Of a stretch of 64,000 nucleotides of DNA, positions 18,766 through 27,682 are shown piece after piece. The stretch covers positions 1 through 64,000 of the forward strand of contig CAWCMS010000009.1 of NCBI GenBank assembly GCA_963796675.1, read 5' to 3'. The first letter of the stretch is position 1; every line of letters begins with the position of its first letter. A program made the position numbers and the translations under genes. The notes under the pieces are model-generated. The model was not told where the DNA came from. It saw nothing but the letters and a program-made list of their open reading frames with translations, and did no database searches. Source of the DNA: CAWCDJ01 sp963796675 (GTDB lineage Bacteria; Acidobacteriota; Terriglobia; Bryobacterales; Bryobacteraceae).

Positions 18766-20166
18766 CTAGTACATCCTTTGCGAACTCTCGCTTCGCCGAT
18801 TTTTCCAATAAAAATAAAAGGGCAGGCCTAAAATAATCATGGCAATCCCCATGAAAGACTCGCGCGGAGAGTCAATTAAAGTGGAAAGTACTAAAACAAA
18901 CGCAACGCCGACAAAAACTGCTGGAACCCAGGGATATCCGATGGTGCGATAGGGACGCGGCATATCGGGGCGCTTGTGGCGCAGCACGATCACCGCCGCG
19001 GTGGTCATGCCATAAAGAATCCAGCTGGCAAAAATCACATAGGTGAAGAGCTGGTCGTAGCGGCCGGAGAGCACCACCAGCGCGGCCCACGCGCTCATCG
19101 CAAGGATAGAGACCGCAGGCGTGCGGTAGTGCGGGTGGACATTTCCCATCGCGCGGAAAAAGTAGCCGTCGCGCGCCGCCGCATAGGGCACCCGCGAGCC
19201 GGAGAGAATCGACCCGTTGAGCGCGGCGAAAATGCTGATCATGGCGGCAATCGAAACCGCGCCCGCCCCCGCGCCGCCAAGGATCCGGCGCATCATTTCG
19301 GCGGCAACGCGCGGCGACGCGGCGACCTCTCCCGCGCTGAGAACGTGAAAATACGCGCTATTTGCCAATAAATAAATCCCAATTACCGCGATCGTTCCCC
19401 AAATCAAAGCGCGCGGCAGATTGCGCTGGGGCTGGCGGATCTCCGAAGCCACCATGCTGACGTTGTTCCATCCGTCGTACGCCCAGAGCGCCGCCACCAG
19501 GGCGGCGAAGAATCCGGCCGAGGTCAGCGGAATCGAGGGCGCCGCCTTCACCGCCGCCGGACTCGCGCCGAAGCCCAATCCCGCGATGATAATAAAGGCA
19601 ATTAGCGCGACCTTCAACACCGTCACCGCCACCTGCACGTCGCCGCCCAGTTTCACGCCGAAGTAGTTGAGCCAGGCCAGCGAAAGGATCAGGGCCATCG
19701 CGAACAATTGTCCGTAACGGAACTCGAGCGGGCCGCCGTGAGGTCCGATGGGCAGAGGCAGCCGATAGAAAACCGTGTCGAGCGCGGGAAAGAAATTCGT
19801 CAAATAATAGAAAAAACCAGTGGCCAGCGTGGCAATCGAGCCGCTCTTTGCCACCCACATCTGGGTCCAACTGTAAAGGAATCCCCACATCGGGCCGTAG
19901 GCTTCGCGCAGATAGACGTACTCGCCTCCGGCCTCGGGCATGGCCGCGGCCAATTCGGCGTAGCTGAGCGCGCCGGCAAGAGAGAGCAAGCCGCCGAAGA
20001 CCCAGACAAAGAAAACCATGTGCACCGTGCCCACCCGCTGGACCATCGACTGCGGCACCAGAAAGATGCCGCTGCCGATCACAGTGCCGACGACGATCGA
20101 TGCCGCCGCCCAGGTACCCAGGTCGCGTTTGAGTTCGATTCGGGAAGAAAGCTTTTCCATTTGCAC
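18766..20166 (-). CDS. APC-superfamily amino acid permease
   Basis: This is a 466-aa membrane transporter with 12 predicted helices. The family's unwound first helix is visible as AASIVVGTVIGSGIFLVPQ (residues 16-34), and the AYAELAAAMPEAGGEY-type TM2/loop follows (SYAELAAAMPEAGGEYVYLR). EIRQPQRNLPRALIWG is the conserved cytoplasmic segment before TM7. It probably imports or exchanges amino acids with protons, as LAT-like bacterial members do. Its start lies 1-2 nt after the stop of the solute:sodium symporter gene, so both are one operon. Confidence 0.9.
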   Translation of the reverse strand: MQMEKLSSRIELKRDLGTWAAASIVVGTVIGSGIFLVPQSMVQRVGTVHMVFFVWVFGGLLSLAGALSYAELAAAMPEAGGEYVYLREAYGPMWGFLYSWTQMWVAKSGSIATLATGFFYYLTNFFPALDTVFYRLPLPIGPHGGPLEFRYGQLFAMALILSLAWLNYFGVKLGGDVQVAVTVLKVALIAFIIIAGLGFGASPAAVKAAPSIPLTSAGFFAALVAALWAYDGWNNVSMVASEIRQPQRNLPRALIWGTIAVIGIYLLANSAYFHVLSAGEVAASPRVAAEMMRRILGGAGAGAVSIAAMISIFAALNGSILSGSRVPYAAARDGYFFRAMGNVHPHYRTPAVSILAMSAWAALVVLSGRYDQLFTYVIFASWILYGMTTAAVIVLRHKRPDMPRPYRTIGYPWVPAVFVGVAFVLVLSTLIDSPRESFMGIAMIILGLPFYFYWKNRRSESSQRMY

Positions 20167-20167
20167 C

Positions 20168-21640
20168 CTAATGTGATCCGAGATGCGGCCCAGGCTCGAC
20201 GGGTTCCGAAGCCTTTTCGAACAGGGAGGCGACGAGCGCCGCCAGGAAAGTCACCACCGCGCCGATGAAAACGTACCACGTCCAGGCAACCGGCGTCTTG
20301 AAGTGGACCCAAAGAACGGCGGTGAGGCCGCAGATCGTTCCGGCAATCGCCGCCCATTCTCCGGGCTTTTTGGTGAGGATGCCGAGCAAAAAAACGCCCA
20401 GCAGCGCTCCGAAGGGGATGGAACCGATGGTCAATCCGGCTTCGAGCACCGACTTCGAATGGCGCGCACCGATGGCGATCCCCAGCAGAACGACGCCCCA
20501 GACGATGGTCGAGATGCGGGCGATATAGATGGCGCGGTTCTCGGTAATGGCACTGGTTCGCGCACGCAGGAAATCCACGACCGTGGTCGATGCCAGAGAA
20601 TTCAGCGCGGCGCTCAGGTTCGCCATGGCGGCGGCCAGAATCGCGGCCGTCACCAATCCGGCCACACCGGTCGGCAAACTGTTCCAGATAAATTCGGGAT
20701 AAATGCGATCGGTCTGCTGCGGAGCAGGGCGGCCGATATCGCGATAGTGCACGAACAACAGGATGCCGATCAGCAGGAAGAGGGTGAATTGCACGAGGAT
20801 CACGGCCCAGCTTGAAAACAGCGCGATCCGGCTCTGCCGTTCGTCGCGCGCGCTCAAGAGGCGCTGCACCATAAGCTGATCGGTGCCGTGGCTCGCGGTG
20901 GTCAGGAAGCAGCCTCCCAGCAGTCCGGCCCAGAAAGTGTAGGTGCGGGAGAAAAACGCCATGTCCGGCGAGAAGCGAAAATCGAAGATGGTAAATTTGG
21001 CGGCCGCGCCCGCGACGGCGGCGACATGGTGCCAACCTCCCGGAATCTGCCCCAGGATGACGAAAAAGCTGACCACCGCGCCGGCCACATAGAGGGTCAT
21101 CTGGATCACGTCCGTCCAGATCACGGCGGTCATACCACCTTCGAAGGTGTAGAACAGCGTGAGGACGACAATCAGAACAATCGAAGGGATTTCGCCGGTT
21201 CCGAGAACGATGGAAATCACCAAAGAAATGGCGAAGACCCGTACCCCTTCGGCAAGTGCCCGCGTCACAAGGAATATCGAGGCGGTGAGTTTGCGGATGC
21301 GTTCGCCGAAGCGGCGGCGCATCAGTTCGTACGCAGTAAACATTTCACCCCGAAAGTATTGCGGCAGAAAAAGGAAAGAAATGACGATGCGGGCAAGCAG
21401 GTAGCCCAGCACCAGCTGCAGGAAACCCATATTCCCCGTGAATGCCAGTGCCGGAGTACCAACGACCGTAAGGGTACTGGTCTCGGCGGAAACGATCGAG
21501 AGGCTGATCGCCCACCAAGGGGCGTTACGGCCGCCTAGAAAATAATCCCGCAGGTTTTTGGTGCCGCTGCGGAAGCGGGCGCCGAACCACGTGATGGCCA
21601 ACAGGTAGACCAGGATGACCGAAAGATCCAGGTATCGCAT
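20168..21640 (-). CDS. Solute:sodium symporter (SSS) family transporter
   Basis: This is a 490-aa transporter with about 13 helices. DYFLGGRNAPWWAISLSIVSAETS is split over the start of the LeuT-like core, where Ser/Thr residues in TM1 bind sodium. YTFEGGMTAVIWTDVIQM is the highly conserved SSS TM5-6 signature. Length is normal. It is the first gene of a two-gene operon with the APC permease. The substrate is not evident from the sequence; sugars, carboxylates or amino acids are all possible. Confidence 0.92.
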   Translation of the reverse strand: MRYLDLSVILVYLLAITWFGARFRSGTKNLRDYFLGGRNAPWWAISLSIVSAETSTLTVVGTPALAFTGNMGFLQLVLGYLLARIVISFLFLPQYFRGEMFTAYELMRRRFGERIRKLTASIFLVTRALAEGVRVFAISLVISIVLGTGEIPSIVLIVVLTLFYTFEGGMTAVIWTDVIQMTLYVAGAVVSFFVILGQIPGGWHHVAAVAGAAAKFTIFDFRFSPDMAFFSRTYTFWAGLLGGCFLTTASHGTDQLMVQRLLSARDERQSRIALFSSWAVILVQFTLFLLIGILLFVHYRDIGRPAPQQTDRIYPEFIWNSLPTGVAGLVTAAILAAAMANLSAALNSLASTTVVDFLRARTSAITENRAIYIARISTIVWGVVLLGIAIGARHSKSVLEAGLTIGSIPFGALLGVFLLGILTKKPGEWAAIAGTICGLTAVLWVHFKTPVAWTWYVFIGAVVTFLAALVASLFEKASEPVEPGPHLGSH

Positions 21641-21720
21641 CGAGGGCGACTTCCAGCATAGCGTTGATCTGATATGATTTGGGATTCGGAACCAGTCCGC
21701 AATAAGCGGAGTCGAATGAC

Positions 21721-21749
21721 TTGCACCACGAAAGTGGTTTGGCTATACT
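21721..21749 (+). promoter_or_regulatory. Candidate promoter for the tandem secreted-protein genes
   Basis: TATACT at 21744-21749 is a good -10 element. TTGCAC at 21721-21726 lies exactly 17 nt upstream but matches the -35 consensus only in its first three bases. This would give an untranslated leader of about 105 nt before the GTG at 21861. Confidence 0.4.
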
Positions 21750-21860
21750 CCGCAAGTGTCCTCGGCGGCCAATGCGAGCCGGGGGCGCCTACGCCAGGTA
21801 GCGACAGCGGAATACCAGGTCTTTTCGACAACCAGAGCCGGAAACAGGCAGGAGGCGCAC

Positions 21861-23259
21861 GTGCATAAGTGCTATCGAATCATGGGAAGAATGGCGGCTG
21901 TTGCTGCTATCGGCGCAATCGTATTCGCCGGCGCCGCCCGGCAGGCAAGCGCACAGGGTACAGCCAAACCCGAGAAGAAGTATAAGGATCAGGGAGAGTA
22001 CAACGTATTCAACGATGTCGTGAAAGACGTCAACGGCAACAACTTTACGAAGGCCGTGACCGACCTCGACACGTGGACTCAGAAGTACCCCCAGACTGAT
22101 TTCGCGAATGAGCGGACGTACTATTACCTCCGCGCCTACAGCGGGTCAAACCAACCCGCCAAGGTGCTCGAAATTGCATCGCAGTTGATGTCGAAGGACA
22201 TTAAGGCGAGCTATTCGCCGTTCGATGCATTGAACATCTACGCGCTCTCGGCGTACAGCATCCGCCAGCTTCCGAATGCAAGCCCGGATCAACTCGCGAT
22301 CGGCGAGAAGGCCGCCAAGGAAGGGCTGGAGTTCGTCCCTACCTACTTTGTTGCCGCGAATAAGCCGGCCGCCGCAAGTGACGACCAGTGGAACCAGGCG
22401 AAGGCGAAGGTGGAGAGCGACATGCGCGCGGCGCTGCTCTTCGTGGCCATGCTGCCCGGCACGCAGGCACAGAACAAGAAGGATTACGAAGGGGCGGAAG
22501 GGGCCTTCACCAAGGCGCTCCAGCAGTACCCGGATTGCCCGCAGATCGCGTTCGCCCTCGGCGGCGCGCAGATCGCACAGAGGAAGCCGGAGAAAGTGCC
22601 GGTCGCGATTTACGAAGTCGCCCGCGCGGCGACGGTCGACCCAGGCAAGTGGGGACCCGATGCGGCGGCCACCAACAAAACCGCAGCGACCTACCTGGAG
22701 AAGGTCTACACTTCGTACCACGGTCCGGATGCCGAAGGGCTGCAGCAGTTGAAGCAGCTGGCCGTACAGGCGCCCTTCCCGCCCGCCGATTTCAAGATCA
22801 AGACGGCCTCCGAAATCGCCGCGGAAAAAGAGAAAGAGTTCATGGAGAAGAATCCGCAGCTGGCGCTGTGGATGGGAATCAAGCGGCAACTGGCCGACAC
22901 GAATGGCGATCAATATTACGAATCGACCATGAAGGGTACCGAGATCGCCGGTCAGAACGGCTCCAAGGCGCTGAAGGGCACGGTCCTCGAAGGTAAGCCT
23001 TCCTGCCGCTCCAAGGAATTGGTGGTCGCCATTTCCGACGCCGAACATGCTGAGGTAACCTTGAAGTTGGAGACCGCTCTGACGGGCAAGCCGCAGGCCG
23101 GCAATCAGATTCAATTCGATGGCGCCCCTTCGAGCTTTACTCAAAGATCCTTTCATGTTGACGATGGATACGGACAAGTCGAAAATCGACGGCTTGCAGA
23201 TGGACCCGTGCGCGCCGGCAAGAACCGGCGTAAGGAAGAGCGTGGGTAAGAAGAAGTAA
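21861..23259 (+). CDS. Secreted protein of unknown function, tandem paralogue A (C-terminal frameshift)
   Basis: This is an exported protein of about 465 aa. GTG 21861 was chosen because AGGAGG lies 6 nt upstream and it opens a signal peptide (AAVAAIGAIVFAGAARQASAQ). The mature part is helical with TPR-like spacing (AVTDLDTWTQKYPQTDFANE; AEGAFTKALQQYPDCPQIAF) and ends in a beta-rich module (LVVAISDAEHAEVTLKLE). One extra base near 23143 shifts the frame: the uncorrected frame stops at 23249, while the shifted frame matches paralogue B (DPFMLTMDTDKSKIDGLQ) and stops at 23259. No catalytic motif was recognised. The gene is about 60 nt upstream of its paralogue, with a terminator between. Confidence 0.75.
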
Positions 23260-23275
23260 TCAATAGGCACTGAAC

Positions 23276-23306
23276 ACCGGCGGCTTTGGCCGCCGGTTCC
23301 ATTTTT
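23276..23306 (+). terminator. Intrinsic terminator between the tandem paralogues
   Basis: A 9-bp perfect stem, ACCGGCGGC (23276-23284) with GCCGCCGGT (23289-23297), and a TTTG tetraloop are followed by TCCATTTTT. It would end or attenuate transcription of paralogue A just before the GTG of paralogue B at 23322. Confidence 0.7.
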
Positions 23307-23321
23307 GGGGGGTTTCCTTTC

Positions 23322-24785
23322 GTGGTTCGCAGAATTCACAACCAGACAATTCATCAAGCACTGAAGACTGTCACGGTTTCGTTCGTGCTCGGTGCGTTCG
23401 CACTGACGGGGACTGCGCCCTTCCTGAGCGCTCAGACCCAGGCGGCTGCACCAGCCGCCAAAACCAAGAAGGTGAAGGACCAGGGCGAGTACGACATCTA
23501 CAACGAGGCGATTAAAGACGCCAACAACTCGCAAAAAGAAATTCAGGACCTCGATACCTGGACCCAGAAATACCCGGATTCCGACTACAAAGACGACCGG
23601 CTGTACATGTACATGCTGGCCTACAGCAAGATGAACCCGCCCCAGCCCGCCAAAGTGCTGGAGTACGGAGCGCAGCTCATCAATAAAGGCCTCGACACGG
23701 TCTTTCCGGAAAAAGCCGCGGGACTCAGCAAGCTGAACGTACTCTACCAGGTGGCATGGAATGTGGCCGCCACGCCGAACGCCACGGCGGAGCAGATCGC
23801 CCTGGGCGAAAAGGCGGCGCGGGACCTGCTCGATTTCGCGCCGAAGTATTTTGTAGAAGAGAACAAGCCGGCGGCGACGAGCGCTGCGCAGTGGGCTGCC
23901 GCCCGCGCCGACATCGAGAAGCGCGCCAAGACGGCTCTCGGAGCCATCGCCCTGATCCCCGGGAACCAGGCGATGGCCAAGACTCCCAAGGATTGCGCAG
24001 CCGCGGATGCCGACTATACGAAGGCACTCGGCGAGCATCCCGACATTGCGGCGATTTCCTACAATCTCGGTACGGCCCTGGCCTGTGAGGCCCGCAGCCA
24101 GCCCGACAAAGCGACCGATTTCGGTCCGCGCGCGATTTACCAGTTCGTCCGCGCCTCGATGATCGATCCGAGCCTGGGCGGGACCACCGATCCGAAGAAG
24201 ATCACCGATTACGCGACCAGCGCCTACAACACGTACCACGGCAGCACCGACGGCCTCGACCAGTTGAAGGAACAGGCCAAAGCCTCGCCCCTGCCGCCGG
24301 CCGGCTTTGCGATCGAGACCGCTTCGGCAGTATCGGCCAGAAAAGAAAAGGAATTCACGCTGAATCATCCACAGTTCGCCCTGTGGATGGGGATTAAGCG
24401 GCAGTTGACCGATACCAACGGGACGCAATACTTCGAAGGCCAGCTCAAAGACGCGGATGTCCACGGCGAAAACGGCCGCGCTTTGAAAGGTATGGTCGTG
24501 AGTGGAAAGCCGGCCTGCCGCTCGAAAGAGCTGCTGGTGGCGATCAGCGACCCGACCAAGCCCGGAGTGGCCGGAATTCCCGAAATCACTCTGAAGCTCG
24601 AGGCCCCCCTGACCGGAAAGCCGGTGGCGGGCGAAATCGAGTTCGACGGAATTCCGCGTACCTTCACACCCGATCCGTTCATGCTCACGATGGAGACGAG
24701 CAAGGACAAGATCACAGGGTTGAAGACCGATCCCTGCACGGTAGCTCCCGCCAGGAAGCGCACCGTCACCAAGCGGAAGAAGTAG
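23322..24785 (+). CDS. Secreted protein of unknown function, tandem paralogue B
   Basis: This 487-aa exported protein is clearly homologous to its upstream neighbour over the full length. Shared landmarks include KDQGEYDIYNEAIKDANNS, LDTWTQKYP, the NHPQFALWMGIKRQLTDTNG block (paralogue A: NPQLALWMGIKRQLADTNG) and SGKPACRSKELLVAIS. The signal peptide is at residues 12-38 (VTVSFVLGAFALTGTAPFLSAQ). The start GTG 23322 follows a G-rich stretch; the upstream in-frame codon at 23286 lies inside the terminator hairpin and is unlikely. The middle has TPR-like helices. No enzyme motif is visible. Confidence 0.8.
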   Translation: MVRRIHNQTIHQALKTVTVSFVLGAFALTGTAPFLSAQTQAAAPAAKTKKVKDQGEYDIYNEAIKDANNSQKEIQDLDTWTQKYPDSDYKDDRLYMYMLAYSKMNPPQPAKVLEYGAQLINKGLDTVFPEKAAGLSKLNVLYQVAWNVAATPNATAEQIALGEKAARDLLDFAPKYFVEENKPAATSAAQWAAARADIEKRAKTALGAIALIPGNQAMAKTPKDCAAADADYTKALGEHPDIAAISYNLGTALACEARSQPDKATDFGPRAIYQFVRASMIDPSLGGTTDPKKITDYATSAYNTYHGSTDGLDQLKEQAKASPLPPAGFAIETASAVSARKEKEFTLNHPQFALWMGIKRQLTDTNGTQYFEGQLKDADVHGENGRALKGMVVSGKPACRSKELLVAISDPTKPGVAGIPEITLKLEAPLTGKPVAGEIEFDGIPRTFTPDPFMLTMETSKDKITGLKTDPCTVAPARKRTVTKRKK

Positions 24786-24792
24786 CCTTTCA

Positions 24793-24816
24793 GGCGCAGG
24801 CCGCAAGGCCTGCGCC
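24793..24816. terminator. Hairpin between convergent genes
   Basis: A perfect 10-bp stem (24793-24802 with 24807-24816) closes a GCAA tetraloop just after the stop of paralogue B. There is no T-tract on the plus side, so it may stabilise mRNA ends or act as a weak terminator. Confidence 0.45.
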
Positions 24817-24820
24817 GCCC

Positions 24821-25057
24821 CTAGCTTCGCTGTGGCGGATGCAGCAGGCCCTGCGGCTCCTGGGTGGTCGTCAGGGCAAGGCTGAAGAAGAATCGCTCAA
24901 TCGTACTGAGCGAATGCCCCGCGCCTCCGAGATCCTCGAAGTGCCGCTGGAATTTCTGGGCAGATGCCAGCAGCCGGTCGTATGCAGACGGCGTCGACGG
25001 TGCGATGGCCATTGCGCCTAGCACCAAAAAAGCCGTGATGGCTGCTCTTCGAATCAT
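24821..25057 (-). CDS. Small secreted protein, unknown
   Basis: This is a 78-aa open frame with a signal peptide (AAITAFLVLGAMAIAPSTPSA) and a short mature part (YDRLLASAQKFQRHFEDLGG) that could form a helix. There is no recognised family, and the ribosome site is weak. It is convergent with paralogue B and divergent from the FmdB-like gene. It could be genuine, given how many small exported proteins occur here, but a chance frame cannot be excluded. Confidence 0.45.
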   Translation of the reverse strand: MIRRAAITAFLVLGAMAIAPSTPSAYDRLLASAQKFQRHFEDLGGAGHSLSTIERFFFSLALTTTQEPQGLLHPPQRS

Positions 25058-25218
25058 TCTGTTGGATAGGACGGCGCCAGACTCTACAGGGTTAGCGGAT
25101 CTAACTTTAAATTTTCCTTAACATTGCGGCAGACTCCCCCGCTACGGGTGAATCGGCGGGCTGGTTGCGGGCATCTGGTAGAATAGAGGCAGTTTGAGCT
25201 TGGATCCTCACAAAGAAT

Positions 25219-25503
25219 ATGCCGCTTTACGACTATCGCTGTCACAAATGTGGCGAAACGTTCGAGGTTAGACAGAAGTTTGCCGACGAGCCGCTGACAG
25301 AACATGAAGGATGTGGCGGCGAACTGGAACGTCTGATTTCCGCGCCCGCTCTGCAGTTCAAAGGAACCGGCTGGTACATTACGGACTACGCAAGGAACGG
25401 GAAATCGCCCTCATCCTCTTCCCCCGGCGGCAAATCCGAGTCGAAATCGGATTCCAGCAAGTCCGAGAGCAAGCCCTCGACCACCAAGTCCAACTCGGAC
25501 TAG
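25219..25503 (+). CDS. FmdB-family zinc-ribbon regulatory protein
   Basis: This is a 94-aa protein with the FmdB N-terminus MPLYDYRCHKCGETFEV carrying the first zinc knuckle (CHKC, residues 8-11). The usual second CxxC is degenerate here: EHEGCGGELERLI offers a His and one Cys. The last 40 residues are a Ser/Lys-rich disordered tail. FmdB proteins are annotated as putative regulators, with little direct evidence. Its stop codon overlaps that of the convergent PilZ gene. Confidence 0.85.
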   Translation: MPLYDYRCHKCGETFEVRQKFADEPLTEHEGCGGELERLISAPALQFKGTGWYITDYARNGKSPSSSSPGGKSESKSDSSKSESKPSTTKSNSD

Positions 25504-25973
25504 CTGGCCGAGGCCTGCACGACGCCGCGCACTCGTTCTCGAAGCAGGCCGTCCGCCCAACGCTGGAATACCGTGTCGGTTCGCGCCGGTAGAGTCTGCA
25601 TCACTCTCGCTTGCGTGCGGAACTCGTACTTGTCGATCGTACAGGCACAGATGCCGCCCCGGCTCCGAAGCAATCGACCGAAGGCGACCAACCGCACGGG
25701 ACAGGTGTCGTCCAGCAGCACCGGCCAACTGATCGAAAGCTCCACCAATACGCCCGGTGCGAGGTCGTGATCGACACGGAACGCCACTCCGGCGCTCCCC
25801 AAGTTGAGTGTCTTGCCGGTTCCGGCTTCCACCACCCGGCGGTCCCTGAGCACCTTGTACCGCAGTTCGCGCTGAATCGGGAATCGGGACTTGCTCCTCC
25901 GGTCTTTCGATTTTTCAAGAACCGGCTTGCTCATCAGAATCATTGGCAGATCTTTCTGTGACATGGCAGCCAT
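25500..25973 (-). CDS. PilZ-domain protein, probable cyclic-di-GMP receptor
   Basis: This is a 157-aa protein. The c-di-GMP binding signature is visible as an arginine box (KDRRSKSRFP, residues about 23-32) and the NLGSAGVAF motif (a variant of D/NxSxxG) about 35 residues later. The PilZ beta-barrel would end near VRLVAFGRLLRSRGG, followed by a helical tail. No other domain is attached, so it would act as an adaptor reading c-di-GMP. Several starts are possible (25973, 25964, 25940). It is convergent with the FmdB gene, with overlapping stops. Confidence 0.82.
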   Translation of the reverse strand: MAAMSQKDLPMILMSKPVLEKSKDRRSKSRFPIQRELRYKVLRDRRVVEAGTGKTLNLGSAGVAFRVDHDLAPGVLVELSISWPVLLDDTCPVRLVAFGRLLRSRGGICACTIDKYEFRTQARVMQTLPARTDTVFQRWADGLLRERVRGVVQASAS

Positions 25974-26161
25974 GTCAATGCATTTGTGAGCCCAAGACCG
26001 TTATCGTTTCAAATGAGGTGTTTGCCGGGATTCTCAACGGTATGTGTCAAGCGCGTGGACACACAGGCCGCGGACCCGGTGTACAGCGGCTTGACACCTC
26101 CTCCCCTGGAGGCTGTAATTGCCTCGCCAGCCCCGCATGCTAACCTGGATTTCGAACTCCC

Positions 26162-27673
26162 ATGAAGAAGCTTCTGATTCTGCTCTCTTTGGCGGCGAGC
26201 CTGGTTGCCGCCACGCCGAAAAAGCCCAAACTGGTGGTGGCCATCGTCATCGATCAGTTCCGCTATGACTATCTGACCCGGTTCCGCAGCGAGTATCACG
26301 CCGGTTTCGACCGCCTCCTGACACAAGGTGCGGTCTTTACGAACGCCCGGTATATCCACTTTCCGACCGTGACTGCTGTCGGGCACAGCACGGTTCTGAC
26401 CGGTGCGATTCCGTCGATCAGCGGCATCATTGGCAACGAATGGTACGATTTCGGCGAGCACAAGCAGGTCACCAGCGTCAGCGACAGCGGGACCAAACTG
26501 CTGGGCGGCTCGGGAGAGGGCTCGTCACCGCACCGACTGCTGGTGAGCACAGTGGGCGACGAACTGAAAATGTCGGACAACCGGAAATCGCGCGTCGTCG
26601 GCATATCGCTGAAAGACCGCGCGGCGATTCTGCCGTCCGGCCACATGGCCAACGGCGCCTACTGGTTCGACGCCAAGACAGGCAACTTCGTGAGCAGCAC
26701 TTACTACTTCTCCGACCTGCCGGGCTGGGTCAAGGACTTCAACAGCGGGGAGCCGGCGGCGAAGTATCGCGGCTCCACCTGGCTGACCCACAAGATGCCG
26801 ACCGAGCCGGAAAAGTTGTATTCGGCGCTCGAAGCCACGCCGATCGGTAATGAGCTGGTCGAAGCGTTTGCGGAACGCGCGCTGTCGGCCGAGCAACTGG
26901 GCAAACACGATGTCACCGATGTCCTGACCGTGAGCTTTTCGTCGAACGACTACGTCGGCCACCGCTACGGCACGTATTCTCCCGAAGCGCACGACGTCTC
27001 GGTGCGAACCGACGCCATCCTGGGCAAGCTTCTCCAGGCAATCGACAAGGAAGTCGGCCTGGACAACACCCTGATCGTGCTGACGGCAGACCACGGCGTG
27101 TCGCCTTCGACCGAGGAAGCCGCCGCGAACCATATGCCGGGCGGACGCGAACCGGCGAGCCTGGTCCGCAACGCCGTGCAGTCCGCACTGGTGAAGAAGT
27201 ACGGCGAGGGCGAATGGATGCTCGGAAACGCCGAACTCGCGCTCTTTTTGAACCGCGATCTGATTGCCCAGAAGAATCTGGATCTCGCCGCCGTGGAAGA
27301 CGTCGCGGCCGAGGCCGTCAGGACGGTACCCCACGTCGCCCGCGTCTACACGAAGCATCAAATCGCCGCTGGCGCGGTACCCAACGACGGTGTCTCCCGC
27401 AGCATCGTGAATGGCTATAACCTGGAACGCGGCGCCGATATCGAATTCATTCTCGAACCCTACTGGGTGTTCGGAAGCAGCGGCGCCACCCACGGGTCGC
27501 CGTTCAGCTACGACAATCATGTGCCGGTGGTCTTCATGGGCCCGGGCATCCGCGCGGGCCAGTACCATGAAGACATCGCGGTGAACGATATCGCGCCGAC
27601 GATCGCGACCATCCTCTCGGTGGAAACTCCCGCCGGGTCGGTCGGCCGCGTGCTCGCCGAAATGTTCCAGTAA
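26162..27673 (+). CDS. Secreted alkaline phosphatase-superfamily phosphatase (PafA-like)
   Basis: This is a 503-aa exported metalloenzyme hydrolysing phosphate mono- or diesters. The signal peptide spans residues 1-17 (LLILLSLAASLVAA). Asp31 in VIDQFRYDYL is the first zinc ligand. The HFPTVTAVGHST segment (residues 67-77) carries the nucleophilic Thr, as in PafA and NPP enzymes rather than the Ser of classical PhoA. LTADHG and GATHGSPFSYDNHVP supply further metal ligands. Length fits the PafA group. It would release phosphate in the periplasm. No Pho box was recognised. Confidence 0.88.
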   Translation: MKKLLILLSLAASLVAATPKKPKLVVAIVIDQFRYDYLTRFRSEYHAGFDRLLTQGAVFTNARYIHFPTVTAVGHSTVLTGAIPSISGIIGNEWYDFGEHKQVTSVSDSGTKLLGGSGEGSSPHRLLVSTVGDELKMSDNRKSRVVGISLKDRAAILPSGHMANGAYWFDAKTGNFVSSTYYFSDLPGWVKDFNSGEPAAKYRGSTWLTHKMPTEPEKLYSALEATPIGNELVEAFAERALSAEQLGKHDVTDVLTVSFSSNDYVGHRYGTYSPEAHDVSVRTDAILGKLLQAIDKEVGLDNTLIVLTADHGVSPSTEEAAANHMPGGREPASLVRNAVQSALVKKYGEGEWMLGNAELALFLNRDLIAQKNLDLAAVEDVAAEAVRTVPHVARVYTKHQIAAGAVPNDGVSRSIVNGYNLERGADIEFILEPYWVFGSSGATHGSPFSYDNHVPVVFMGPGIRAGQYHEDIAVNDIAPTIATILSVETPAGSVGRVLAEMFQ

Positions 27674-27682
27674 GCGCGGCGC

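Noticed and set aside
22146..24806. An 886-codon open frame antisense to both tandem secreted paralogues
   Set aside because: Striking length, but it simply mirrors two homologous genes with similar codon use. Signal peptides and ribosome sites support the plus strand.
26525..27568. A 347-codon open frame antisense to the phosphatase gene
   Set aside because: Arginine/histidine/valine-rich composition typical of antisense high-GC frames, with no ribosome site.
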